Shown in pieces: positions 1 to 5,959 of a stretch of 6,605 bases of DNA. The DNA lies in contig JAUYTF010000317.1 in NCBI GenBank assembly GCA_030695285.1, forward strand, positions 1-6,605, read 5' to 3'. This DNA comes from Eubacteriales bacterium. Lineage in GTDB: Bacteria > Bacillota > Clostridia > Christensenellales > CAG-138. The notes beneath the pieces are model-generated. The model was not told the DNA's origin and ran no database searches. It was given only the letters and a program-made list of their open reading frames with translations. Made by a program: the position numbers and the translations under genes. Position 1 is the first letter of the stretch. Each line of letters opens with the position of its first letter.

Positions 1-813
1 CTTCTTTGGATCCGGCAGGGGACCAGCGGAGAGTAGCGATTGTGTGTAGGGATGAATGGGCTTGTTGCAGAGCTCGTAACTTTCAGCAAGCTCCACAAGG
101 CAGCCTAGGTACATCACCCCGATGCGGTCGGAAATATGACGCACCACGGAGAGATCATGCGCAATGAAGAGGTAGGTCAGCCCATGTTCCTTCTGCAGAT
201 CTTCGAGCATGTTGATCACCTGCGACTGAATAGAGACATCCAGCGCGCTGATGGGCTCGTCGCAAACGATAAACTCCGGCTCCACCGCCAGCGCGCGGGC
301 AATGCCGATGCGCTGCTGCTGCCCGCCGGAGAACTCGTGCGGAAAGCGGTTGGCGTGCTCAGAGTTGAGGCCGACATCTTCCAGCAGTCTGCTGATGCGC
401 GCGGCGCGCTCCGTTTTGCCGGAGGTGAGTCTATGGATATCCAGCGCTTCGCCAATGATCTCGCCAACCGTCATGCGCGGGTCCAGCGAAGCTGAGGGAT
501 CCTGGAAGATGAGCTGCATCTTGCGGCGAAACGGCAGCATTTTGATGTCGATTTTTTTCTCGCTGTCATAGATGGTTTCGCCGTTGTAAACGATCTTTCC
601 GGAGGTTGGTTCATAGAGGCGAAGAATCGTCCTGCCAAGCGTGGTTTTGCCGCAGCCAGACTCGCCGACGATGCCGAGCGTTTCGCCTTGAAAGATATGC
701 AGCGAAACATCCTGGACGGCCTGCACATAACCCTTGCGCAGAAGTCCGGTCTTGACCGGAAAATACTTGCGGAGGTTTTCAATCTCCAGCAGTTTGACGC
801 GTTTTTCTTCCAT
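1..813 (-). CDS. oppF: Oligopeptide ABC transporter ATP-binding subunit OppF, 3' end cut by window edge
   Basis: This is one of the two cytoplasmic ATPases that drive peptide import through the OppB-OppC channel. I translated 271 codons without a stop from the ATG at 811-813; the reading frame leaves the window at position 1. All nucleotide-binding motifs are visible: Walker A GESGCGKTT at residues 50-58, Q-loop glutamine at about 104, signature FSGGQQQR at 161-168, Walker B FIVCDEP at 181-187, and the switch histidine in IAHDLS at about 219. The family-typical PIHPYTQSLL follows at 252-261, so only the last several dozen residues should be missing (family usually 300-340). The start is supported by AAGGAGG at 823-829, nine bases upstream and inside the end of oppD. 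Only one base separates the two genes, so translational coupling is likely. The fine call as OppF rather than DppF rests on gene order and similarity; substrate specificity cannot be read from it. Confidence 0.95.
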   Translation of the reverse strand, partial: MEEKRVKLLEIENLRKYFPVKTGLLRKGYVQAVQDVSLHIFQGETLGIVGESGCGKTTLGRTILRLYEPTSGKIVYNGETIYDSEKKIDIKMLPFRRKMQLIFQDPSASLDPRMTVGEIIGEALDIHRLTSGKTERAARISRLLEDVGLNSEHANRFPHEFSGGQQQRIGIARALAVEPEFIVCDEPISALDVSIQSQVINMLEDLQKEHGLTYLFIAHDLSVVRHISDRIGVMYLGCLVELAESYELCNKPIHPYTQSLLSAGPLPDPKK

Positions 814-814
814 G

Positions 815-1819
815 TTACTTTGCCTCCTTGCTTTCCGCTCCATGGCGCACATGCAGCCAGCAGGCGGAAAGATGCCCGTTTTCGCCAATCTGCACCAGCG
901 GCGGATCGTTTCGGAGGCAGATCTTCATGCAGTGTTCACAGCGCGGGCCAAAGCTGCAGCCCTTGGGAGGATCGAGCAGGTCCACCGGCGTGCCTTCAAT
1001 TGGAATCATGCGCGCATGACTCTCGGAATCCAGACGCGGCATGGAGCGAAGCAGTCCGCGTGTATAGGGATGCTGCGGGTTATAGAAGATGTCATTGACC
1101 GCGCCCTGTTCCATCACGTGGCCGGCATACATCACCGTCACCTTATCGCAAATCTCAGCGACGACGCCAAGGTTATGCGTGATGAAAACGATGGACATGT
1201 CCGTCTTCTTCTGTATATCCTTCATCAGCTCGATGATCTGTGCCTGAATGGTCACATCCAGCGCCGTGGTAGGCTCGTCGGCAATCAGCAGCTTGGGGTC
1301 GCAAATCAGCGCCATGGCGATCATCGCGCGCTGGCGCATTCCGCCGGAAAACTCATGGGGATACTGCGCAAACCGCTTATCGGCGTTGTTGATACCGACG
1401 AACTCGAGCATTTCGATCGCGCGCGCTTTTGCATCCGCTTTTGAGATATCTTTGTTGTGACAGGTCAGCGCCTCGGACAGCTGATTGCCAATCGTATAAA
1501 CAGGATTCAAACAGGTCATCGGGTTTTGAAAGATCATGCTGATCTTGTTTCCACGCAGATCCGTCATTTGTTTCGCGTCATAGTTGAGAATATCCTCGCC
1601 CTGAAAGAGCACGTTGCCGCCGACCACGCGACCGGGGCTTTGCAGCAGGCCCATGATTGCATAGGCTTCCACGCTCTTGCCGGAGCCCGACTCGCCTACG
1701 ATGCCCATCACCTCGTTATATCCAAGCGAATAATCGATGCCGTTGACCGCCTTCACCTCTCCAACAGAGGTGAAGAACGAAACCTGCAGATTCTTGACTT
1801 CCAGTAATTTTCCGTTCAT
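815..1819 (-). CDS. oppD: Oligopeptide ABC transporter ATP-binding subunit OppD
   Basis: This is the second ATPase of the importer, 334 residues, the normal length for OppD/DppD. Visible motifs are Walker A GESGSGKS (42-49), Q-loop Q98 in MIFQNP, signature FSGGMRQR (157-164), Walker B LLIADEP (177-183) and switch histidine H215. The usual Asp after the switch histidine is Asn here (THNLGVV), a mild variation. The C-terminal oligopeptide/dipeptide domain contains CSFGPRC (288-294) followed by C297, C301 and C320. That fits the conserved cysteine cluster of Opp/Dpp ATPases, known in some members to bind a [4Fe-4S] cluster. The start at 1819 has AGGAGG at 1829-1834 with nine bases of spacing. 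The oppC stop codon TAG is merged with this ribosome binding site, which points to coupled translation. The protein pairs with OppF as an ATPase heterodimer; naming follows family and operon order. Confidence 0.96.
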   Translation of the reverse strand: MNGKLLEVKNLQVSFFTSVGEVKAVNGIDYSLGYNEVMGIVGESGSGKSVEAYAIMGLLQSPGRVVGGNVLFQGEDILNYDAKQMTDLRGNKISMIFQNPMTCLNPVYTIGNQLSEALTCHNKDISKADAKARAIEMLEFVGINNADKRFAQYPHEFSGGMRQRAMIAMALICDPKLLIADEPTTALDVTIQAQIIELMKDIQKKTDMSIVFITHNLGVVAEICDKVTVMYAGHVMEQGAVNDIFYNPQHPYTRGLLRSMPRLDSESHARMIPIEGTPVDLLDPPKGCSFGPRCEHCMKICLRNDPPLVQIGENGHLSACWLHVRHGAESKEAK

Positions 1820-1832
1820 GCCGTACGCCCTC

Positions 1833-3209
1833 CTATTTCTTCAGCCGCGGATCCAGCGCATCCCGCATGCCGTCGCCTACGAGATTCAGCGAAAGGACGA
1901 GCAGGCTGAGAATGATCGCGGGGAACAGCAACCGGTACGGGTAAACCGTTATGGTATCGATGGCGTCCGAACACATGGAGCCAAGGCTCGCCATCGGCGC
2001 GGAGATGCCGAGGCCGAGGAACGAGAGAAACGACTCCAGGAAGATAGCGGACGGTATCTGCAGGCAGGTGGTGACCACCAACTGGCCGATACTGTTGGGG
2101 AGAAGATGCTTGCGAATGATGCGGCTATTAGAGGCACCCAGCACCGTCGCTGCCGTGACATACTCCTGCTCCTTGAGCATCAGCACCTGGCCGCGGATGA
2201 TGCGCGCCATGCCAACCCAATAGAGCAAAGCAAACGTGATGAAAATACTCACGATGCCAACGCCAAGCGTGCTCAGCGCGCGCACCAGAGGAATCGACGA
2301 AGTGTCAAACCAGATTTGCAGCGGTGTTTGCAGCACAACCTGAAGCAGCAACACGATCAGCACATCCGGAACCGAATAGATCAACTCGACGATGCGCATC
2401 ATGACGAAATCCACTTTCCCGCCGATCAAGCCGGAGATGGAGCCGTATATAGCGCCGATGACGAGAACGATGAGGCTTGCGATAACACCGATGAGCAGGG
2501 ACACGCGCGCACCGTACATCGTGCGGGACATGATATCGCGCCCAGCCGAGTCCGTTCCGAACACATGCGGGAAAATGCTCTTGCTCATCGTGATGATGGT
2601 CACGTTCGCGTCGGTCGGTTTTCCATCGATCACCGTGAAGGCTACGGGCGTCTTATCGTAGCTGCCGCCAGCGACAAAGTCATCCTCCTTCACAGTAAAG
2701 AGGGGCTCTGCTTCGTCTGCCTGAATCATCAGATACCCGGATCGCATCGTACGGCTCAGCGTGAACTGATACCATTTACCTTGAAAGCGGAATGCGAAGT
2801 CGCCTTTTCTCAGCGAGTTAAGCGAGCCCGGCATGAGCGCGGTGGAAAACACAGCATCCGCGTCTTGCAGCGTCTGTTTTGCCATCTGCTCGCTTTCAGA
2901 ATACTCAAACGGGCCGAGTTTCATCGACCCACGATACTGTTCTTCATAGGAATACGGAATCATATACGGGCCCGCGAACGCAAAGAGCGTCAGCAGAATG
3001 ACCACCACCAAAGCGACCATGGAAACGCTGTTGTTCTTGAAGCGGCGCACCGCGTCTCTCCAATAAGAAACGCTCTTGTGCGTCTCCACCATGGCTTCCT
3101 TTTCCTTGGCCGTTGCGCTCTCAAAATCTGCGCTCGTAAACTCGTTGGCAGAAAGGATTTCGTCAACCTTCGTGTGAAACAGGTTGTATTTTTTCGCTTT
3201 CTTTTCCAT
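1833..3209 (-). CDS. oppC: Oligopeptide ABC transporter permease OppC with enlarged extracytoplasmic loop
   Basis: Inner membrane channel subunit, 458 residues against about 300-340 for typical OppC. A cytoplasmic tail of about 60 residues, longer than usual, precedes TM1 (about 62-82). The conserved core begins at HVFGTDSAGRD (215-225), followed by TM2 and further helices. The EAA loop that contacts the ATPases is at about 349-372 (EYVTAATVLGAS, then KHLLPN), and the end GDGMRDALDPRLKK is family-typical. The extra length is mainly residues 88-213, a polar segment between TM1 and TM2 that should lie outside the membrane. A smaller extension sits around 290-320. The reading frame through the insert is open with no decay, so it is probably a real domain. 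The start at 3209 has GAAGGGAG at 3220-3227 with ten bases of spacing; the oppB stop is only two bases upstream. It forms the translocation pore with OppB. Confidence 0.95.
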   Translation of the reverse strand: MEKKAKKYNLFHTKVDEILSANEFTSADFESATAKEKEAMVETHKSVSYWRDAVRRFKNNSVSMVALVVVILLTLFAFAGPYMIPYSYEEQYRGSMKLGPFEYSESEQMAKQTLQDADAVFSTALMPGSLNSLRKGDFAFRFQGKWYQFTLSRTMRSGYLMIQADEAEPLFTVKEDDFVAGGSYDKTPVAFTVIDGKPTDANVTIITMSKSIFPHVFGTDSAGRDIMSRTMYGARVSLLIGVIASLIVLVIGAIYGSISGLIGGKVDFVMMRIVELIYSVPDVLIVLLLQVVLQTPLQIWFDTSSIPLVRALSTLGVGIVSIFITFALLYWVGMARIIRGQVLMLKEQEYVTAATVLGASNSRIIRKHLLPNSIGQLVVTTCLQIPSAIFLESFLSFLGLGISAPMASLGSMCSDAIDTITVYPYRLLFPAIILSLLVLSLNLVGDGMRDALDPRLKK

Positions 3210-3211
3210 CG

Positions 3212-4153
3212 CTACTCGTCTCCCTTCGAAAGGTTGATTCTGGGGTCTACGAGCTTATACGCGATATCGACCAGCAGATTCATAAAAATGATCAGCGCGG
3301 CTAGTACGATCGTGGTACCCATGATGATCGGATAGTCGCGGTTTAGGATGCTAGAAATGAAGTATTTTCCAAGTCCGGGGATGCTGAACGTCGTCTCAAC
3401 GACAAAGCCGCCTGTGATCACATAGGCAGTCAGCGGCCCGAGGTAGGTGATAACCGGAATCAGGGAGTTGCGCAGCGCATGCTTGAAGATGACCGTGCCG
3501 GTCTTGAGCCCCTTGGCGCGGGCGGTTCGGATATAGTCCTGATTGATCGCGTCGAGCATGCTCGCGCGCGTGAGCTTGGCAATATAACAGGAAGGATAGA
3601 ACGCCAGCGCGATTACGGGAAGGATGAATGCGCTTGCCGTTTCAAGACTGCCCGAGCGCACAGGCAGCCACTGCAACTGTACGCCAACGAGCACGAGTAA
3701 CCCCGTGGCCACGACAAACCCTGGAATCGCGACGCCGATGGTCGTAATCACGCGCAAAGCCCCGTCTACCCCGTTGCCTCTGTTATAGGCCGCAATACAT
3801 CCAGACGGAATGCCGAGAATAATCGCAAGCAAGAGCGCAAAGGCACCAACCCGAGTGGAAAGCGTTAGTTTGTTTTGATTGAATATGATATCGGCTACGC
3901 TGGTGTCCTGCTGCATTTTGAGCGAAACGCCCATGTCGCCGACGAAATAACCCTTAACATAGTTGACAAACTGAACGACCATAGGCTTGTCCAGCCCGTA
4001 CTTAGCTTCGGCGCGGGCTACCATCTCCGGAGTCGATTTTTCTGTGACAAAAGGACTGCCCGGTACCGCGTTCATCAGAAAGAAAGTGGCGGCGGCAACA
4101 ACAAGCAGTGTAATCAGCGCCGAGCCAACTCGTTTCAGAATAAAAGATGTCAT
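3212..4153 (-). CDS. oppB: Oligopeptide ABC transporter permease OppB
   Basis: Inner membrane channel subunit, 313 residues from the start chosen here, the usual length for OppB. The N-terminus (MTSFILKRVGSAL, one helix, then NAVPGSPF near 29-35) matches the family pattern, including the conserved PGSPF. Further helices lie at about 103-122, 135-160, 175-190, 235-255 and 280-298. The EAA loop for ATPase contact is DYIRTARAKGLK at 206-217, followed by KHALRNSLIP. An in-frame ATG at 4168 would add five residues. I prefer the ATG at 4153 because GAGGAG (4161-4166) sits seven bases upstream of it, the 4168 ATG has no ribosome binding site, and the family N-terminus begins at this point. It is the first gene of the operon, behind a long structured leader and a promoter at about 4316-4344. 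No substrate-binding protein gene lies upstream. Confidence 0.95.
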   Translation of the reverse strand: MTSFILKRVGSALITLLVVAAATFFLMNAVPGSPFVTEKSTPEMVARAEAKYGLDKPMVVQFVNYVKGYFVGDMGVSLKMQQDTSVADIIFNQNKLTLSTRVGAFALLLAIILGIPSGCIAAYNRGNGVDGALRVITTIGVAIPGFVVATGLLVLVGVQLQWLPVRSGSLETASAFILPVIALAFYPSCYIAKLTRASMLDAINQDYIRTARAKGLKTGTVIFKHALRNSLIPVITYLGPLTAYVITGGFVVETTFSIPGLGKYFISSILNRDYPIIMGTTIVLAALIIFMNLLVDIAYKLVDPRINLSKGDE

Positions 4154-4160
4154 GTCCACG

Positions 4161-4166
4161 CTCCTC
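4161..4166 (-). promoter_or_regulatory. Ribosome binding site that decides the oppB start
   Basis: GAGGAG on the minus strand, seven bases before the ATG at 4151-4153. It overlaps the alternative upstream ATG at 4166-4168, which itself has no Shine-Dalgarno sequence, so the downstream start is favoured. Confidence 0.8.
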
Positions 4167-4185
4167 ATTATTGTGCCCGGATAGA

Positions 4186-4222
4186 CGGCGGCTTACGGCC
4201 AATACTCGTCATTGCGCCGCCG
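4186..4222 (-). promoter_or_regulatory. Second leader hairpin of the opp transcript
   Basis: CGGCGGC at 4186-4192 and GCCGCCG at 4216-4222 are perfect 7-bp arms. The 23-base loop contains a nested CAAT/ATTG pair. As minus-strand RNA it ends about 20 bases before the oppB ribosome binding site. No U-tract follows, so it does not look like an intrinsic terminator. A role in initiation control or RNA stability is possible; I recognise no riboswitch family. Confidence 0.5.
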
Positions 4223-4243
4223 CTAGCCATGAAACAATCGTTA

Positions 4244-4265
4244 CGGGCGTATGTGCATACACCCG
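4244..4265 (-). promoter_or_regulatory. First leader hairpin of the opp transcript
   Basis: The arms 4244-4252 and 4257-4265 form a 9-bp stem closed by a 4-base loop when read as minus-strand RNA. Eight pairs are Watson-Crick and one (4248 with 4261) is G-U in minus-strand RNA. In plus-strand RNA the same position would be an A-C mismatch. This favours a structure working in the opp leader rather than a symmetric DNA operator. The GCCCG in its 3' arm could alternatively pair with CGGGC at 4175-4179, close to the ribosome binding site. Confidence 0.5.
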
Positions 4266-4315
4266 ATTCCTACGTATATAGTAACTCAATCATACAATCA
4301 AGCTATTATATAATA

Positions 4316-4344
4316 TATAAACATATATGCACGGTTAAAGTCAA
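4316..4344 (-). promoter_or_regulatory. Putative sigma-A promoter of the opp operon
   Basis: On the minus strand TTGACT (4339-4344) is followed after 17 bases by TTTATA (4316-4321), with a TG just upstream of the -10 region resembling an extended -10. A perfect TATAAT at 4305-4310 lies further downstream but lacks a -35 box at the right distance. The area is also very AT-rich, so the exact -10 is uncertain. The predicted leader is about 145-160 bases. The palindrome ATGAAATTCAT at 4346-4356 abuts the -35 box and could bind a regulator. Confidence 0.55.
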
Positions 4345-4412
4345 CATGAAATTCATATCGGCGTAAAATTCTCATGCTGTTTTCCTGCATTTACGCGGTT
4401 TTTGAGCATTTA

Positions 4413-4855
4413 TCAAAAGATCGGCATGCGATGACGCACGCGGCGCGCACATCTGCATAAAAATGTATATTTATGCATTCTAAACCCAGAAAATGCACTC
4501 GACTCGCAGATTTTTTGCACACAATACCCAAATAGATAGTAGAGACCTAACCAGTATTGACCTTGAGGGTTGCCTTGCGCTTGTGCTTTTTTAAACAAGT
4601 CTAGGGCAGCAAGGATTCGTTGGTCATCATCTATGTTTGAGAGTTTTCCGTTCCCATAGTGATAGCACAAACCCAATGTTACTTGAGAATCAGAATGACC
4701 CATATGTACTCAAAATAATCCTGAAAACCTTTGACTCCAAGAACTTCACATCTGCGCTCGACTGTTTGCTTCAAAAAAGCTTCATCATAATATGCGAGGT
4801 CTATCCCATAAAGGCTTTTCGCAGTTTTTTCAAGATCCAGTAATACATTTCGCAT
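4413..4855 (-). pseudogene. Broken CheR-N-like / Sel1-repeat protein gene
   Basis: Two overlapping minus-strand frames look like pieces of one gene. The first piece (4679-4855, 58 codons, ATG at 4853-4855 with GGAG five bases upstream) has a pattern resembling the N-terminal helical domain of CheR methyltransferases: LYGIDL at 15-20, YDEAFL at 23-28, ERRCEVLG at 33-40 and FQDYFEYI at 44-51. After a one-step frame change near 4698-4702 the second piece runs 4413-4703. It begins GHSDSQVTLGLCYHYGNG and continues with ALDLFKKAQAQGNPQGQYWLG and YYLFGY, a clear Sel1-type (TPR-like) repeat and the start of another. The repeat stops at about 4510, and the basic, cysteine-rich tail down to the stop at 4413 looks non-native. 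No methyltransferase SAM-binding domain is present. Either an internal deletion and frameshift ruined a longer gene, or two remnants are adjacent. Sel1 repeats mediate protein contacts; no specific function can be assigned. Confidence 0.55.
4454..4477. repeat. Perfect 8-bp inverted repeat TGCATAAA / TTTATGCA
   Basis: TGCATAAA (4454-4461) and TTTATGCA (4470-4477) are perfect inverted arms around an 8-base spacer. They lie in the non-native tail of the broken Sel1 gene, about 110 bases upstream of the putative opp -35 box. The spacing would suit a dimeric DNA-binding protein; it could also be chance in AT-rich DNA. Confidence 0.45.
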
Positions 4856-5142
4856 TCGAACTCCATCTCAATTTCCTAGATCATTTCAGTCGGTGAGCGA
4901 TCACTTCTCAAAATAATGCGCTAGAACGCAAGCTGTCACAAGATGAATGAACAAAACGAAAGCTTTCTTGATGAATTTCGCGACTGTTGATTCTACAAAG
5001 TATAGCTCTAACAGCAGATTTGCTAATCAATTATTACCGGATGTGTCACGTAGCAATCATAACACTTTGCACACTAGTTGTAAATTAATCAGCAATGCTC
5101 GGATTTCGTCGTTACTACTTATTTTGCGAAACAAACAGAAAT
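4856..5142. other. Gap between two gene remnants, no gene seen
   Basis: AT-rich sequence with stops in all frames, apart from a plus-strand open frame (4947-5228) whose translation has no family character and runs antisense into the recombinase remnant. A weak minus-strand promoter-like pair (TTGTGA, 17 bases, CATTAT) near 4909-4937 could once have served the CheR/Sel1 gene. A 10-bp palindrome GAAAGCTTTC lies at 4958-4967. I see no RNA gene and no convincing terminator. Confidence 0.4.
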
Positions 5143-5164
5143 TTATTGGCGAAAATTTATTGGC
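5139..5164. repeat. Tandem duplication of AAATTTATTGGC at the recombinase 3' end
   Basis: The 12 bases AAATTTATTGGC occur at 5139-5150 and again at 5153-5164, a 14-base period. The recombinase stop codon (5143-5145) lies in the first copy. Because 14 is not a multiple of three, the duplication shifts the frame. Without it the minus-strand frame would continue to a stop at 5057-5059. Confidence 0.7.
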
Positions 5165-5457
5165 ATCCATTTGCAACAGACGAAAAAGTGTTCACTATTT
5201 TTCACCGAATTCTCTTTTGAAGGCGTGATTGCAACAAAAACATGTTCGAAAGCCTTCTCATCCGCTGTCCTGATCACATGCGAGTAGATGTTCGAAGTTG
5301 TCGATGTTTGGGCGTGCCCTGCGCGGTAGCTCGCCGTCCGCAATGGAATCCCCGCGGAGAGCAGCAGAGTTATGTTCGTGTGTCGTAGGGAATGGATCGA
5401 AATCTGCGGTAGGTCAGTCCGTGAAATGAAGCCAGAACAAACCAGAGATTCGTTGCT
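5143..5457 (-). pseudogene. Truncated tyrosine recombinase (phage/transposon integrase), C-terminal catalytic part only
   Basis: I read 104 codons in one minus-strand frame between a TGA at 5458-5460 and the TAA at 5143-5145. It carries the second half of a tyrosine recombinase catalytic domain. The HSLR box (H22, R25 of the fragment) is followed by HTNITLLLSAGIPLRTAS. GHAQTSTTSNIYSH then holds the second histidine position (H48) and the nucleophile tyrosine (Y58). The sequence is close in style to integrases of Clostridia phages and Tn916-like conjugative elements. The first catalytic arginine, the beta-hairpin lysine and the whole N-terminal DNA-binding part are missing. No ATG start is present, so this is a remnant of a gene of about 350-400 codons. 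The last 20 or so residues before the stop are not family-like and lie next to a small tandem duplication. It suggests that a mobile element once occupied this site. Confidence 0.85.
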
Positions 5458-5475
5458 TCAAAGCTTATAATAATA

Positions 5476-5504
5476 TTGCATCATATATTGTGTTGCCATA
5501 TAGT
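5476..5504 (+). promoter_or_regulatory. Putative promoter of the membrane protein / HEPN-like gene pair
   Basis: TTGCAT (5476-5481) is followed after 17 bases by TATAGT (5499-5504). An overlapping alternative is TTGTGT (5488-5493), 16 bases, TATAGA (5510-5515). Either would start RNA about 25-60 bases before the first gene. The stretch is AT-rich, so box choice is uncertain. Confidence 0.45.
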
Positions 5505-5566
5505 AGTAGTATAGAAAGAACGTGATTATTAATGATGGCGAGGATTAAGAAAAATAAAATGGTTTT

Positions 5567-5959
5567 ATGTTCGGGATTATTGCGAGCGTGGCCATTATTA
5601 TGTGCATATATTTCAACAAATATGAGGTTTATGGTAGTGCATTTGACAATATTTCATTTCTGCAGAGTGGCCGTCGTAATCTCGAACTAATAGTTCTGGT
5701 TCAAATTGCGCTTTTTCTCCCTTTATCCTTTATAATTCCTATAACGATTATGATGATTGTAGAAAAAAACGCACCTAAGTTCAATGGCGTCGCGCAATAT
5801 GGAGGGTGCCTAATTCAGGTTATTACATATGTGTTAAGCATCGTTTTATTATCGTTTATTATCGAGTGCTACAAAAGAAGCAATTCGACGAAGCATCCGC
5901 TAGAAAGCCCACTTACCCATGAGAGGGCAACTTCAGGAAATATATGGGAAACAGAATAA
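5567..5959 (+). CDS. Small predicted membrane protein, three transmembrane helices, unrecognised
   Basis: 130 residues; I do not recognise the family. Hydrophobic segments lie at about 2-16, 39-65 and 80-99. A polar loop at 17-38 contains GSAFDNISFLQSGRR, a second at 66-79 has EKNAPKFNG, and the hydrophilic tail from about 102 is rich in Ser, Thr and His. The start is unsure: ATG 5567 has no good ribosome binding site and cuts close into the first helix. Another frame upstream (ATG at 5532 or 5535) encodes MARIKKNKMV, a typical basic lead-in to a membrane helix. One extra T in the TTTT run at 5563-5566 would join it to this frame. The true N-terminus may therefore lie at about 5532, with a frameshift here. 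The stop overlaps the start of the next gene by 16 bases, so the two are probably co-translated. AT-rich compared with opp. Confidence 0.7.
   Translation: MFGIIASVAIIMCIYFNKYEVYGSAFDNISFLQSGRRNLELIVLVQIALFLPLSFIIPITIMMIVEKNAPKFNGVAQYGGCLIQVITYVLSIVLLSFIIECYKRSNSTKHPLESPLTHERATSGNIWETE

Noticed and set aside
734..1444. Plus-strand open frame of 236 codons opposite oppD and oppF
   Set aside because: Spans the junction of two well-supported minus-strand genes; no family-like sequence. Shadow.
1737..3335. Plus-strand open frame of 532 codons opposite oppC
   Set aside because: It lies antisense to a clearly functional oppC. Its translation is extremely rich in His, Arg and Asp with no domain character, and no ribosome binding site is seen. 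It is an antisense shadow of GC-rich coding DNA.
4154..4300. tRNA, T-box or known riboswitch in the opp leader
   Set aside because: No cloverleaf, no T-box sequence and no recognised aptamer core; only two simple hairpins can be supported.
3875..4366. Plus-strand open frame running through the oppB start and its promoter
   Set aside because: Antisense to oppB and its leader; low-complexity Arg/His-rich translation and no recognisable family.
4361..4400. GCGTAAA ... TTTACGC hairpin followed by GGTTTTT, as a terminator
   Set aside because: Only a 7-bp AT-rich stem with a 22-base loop and no plus-strand gene upstream. On the minus strand, where a terminator for the Sel1 remnant would be needed, no T-tract follows.
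4947..5228. Plus-strand 93-codon open frame in the gap region
   Set aside because: Ser/Asn/Leu-rich translation with no pattern, partly antisense to the recombinase remnant, and no clear ribosome binding site. Treated as non-coding.
5501..5512. TAG trinucleotide run as a repeat locus
   Set aside because: Only about three units; too short to call. No CRISPR-type spaced repeats occur anywhere in the window.
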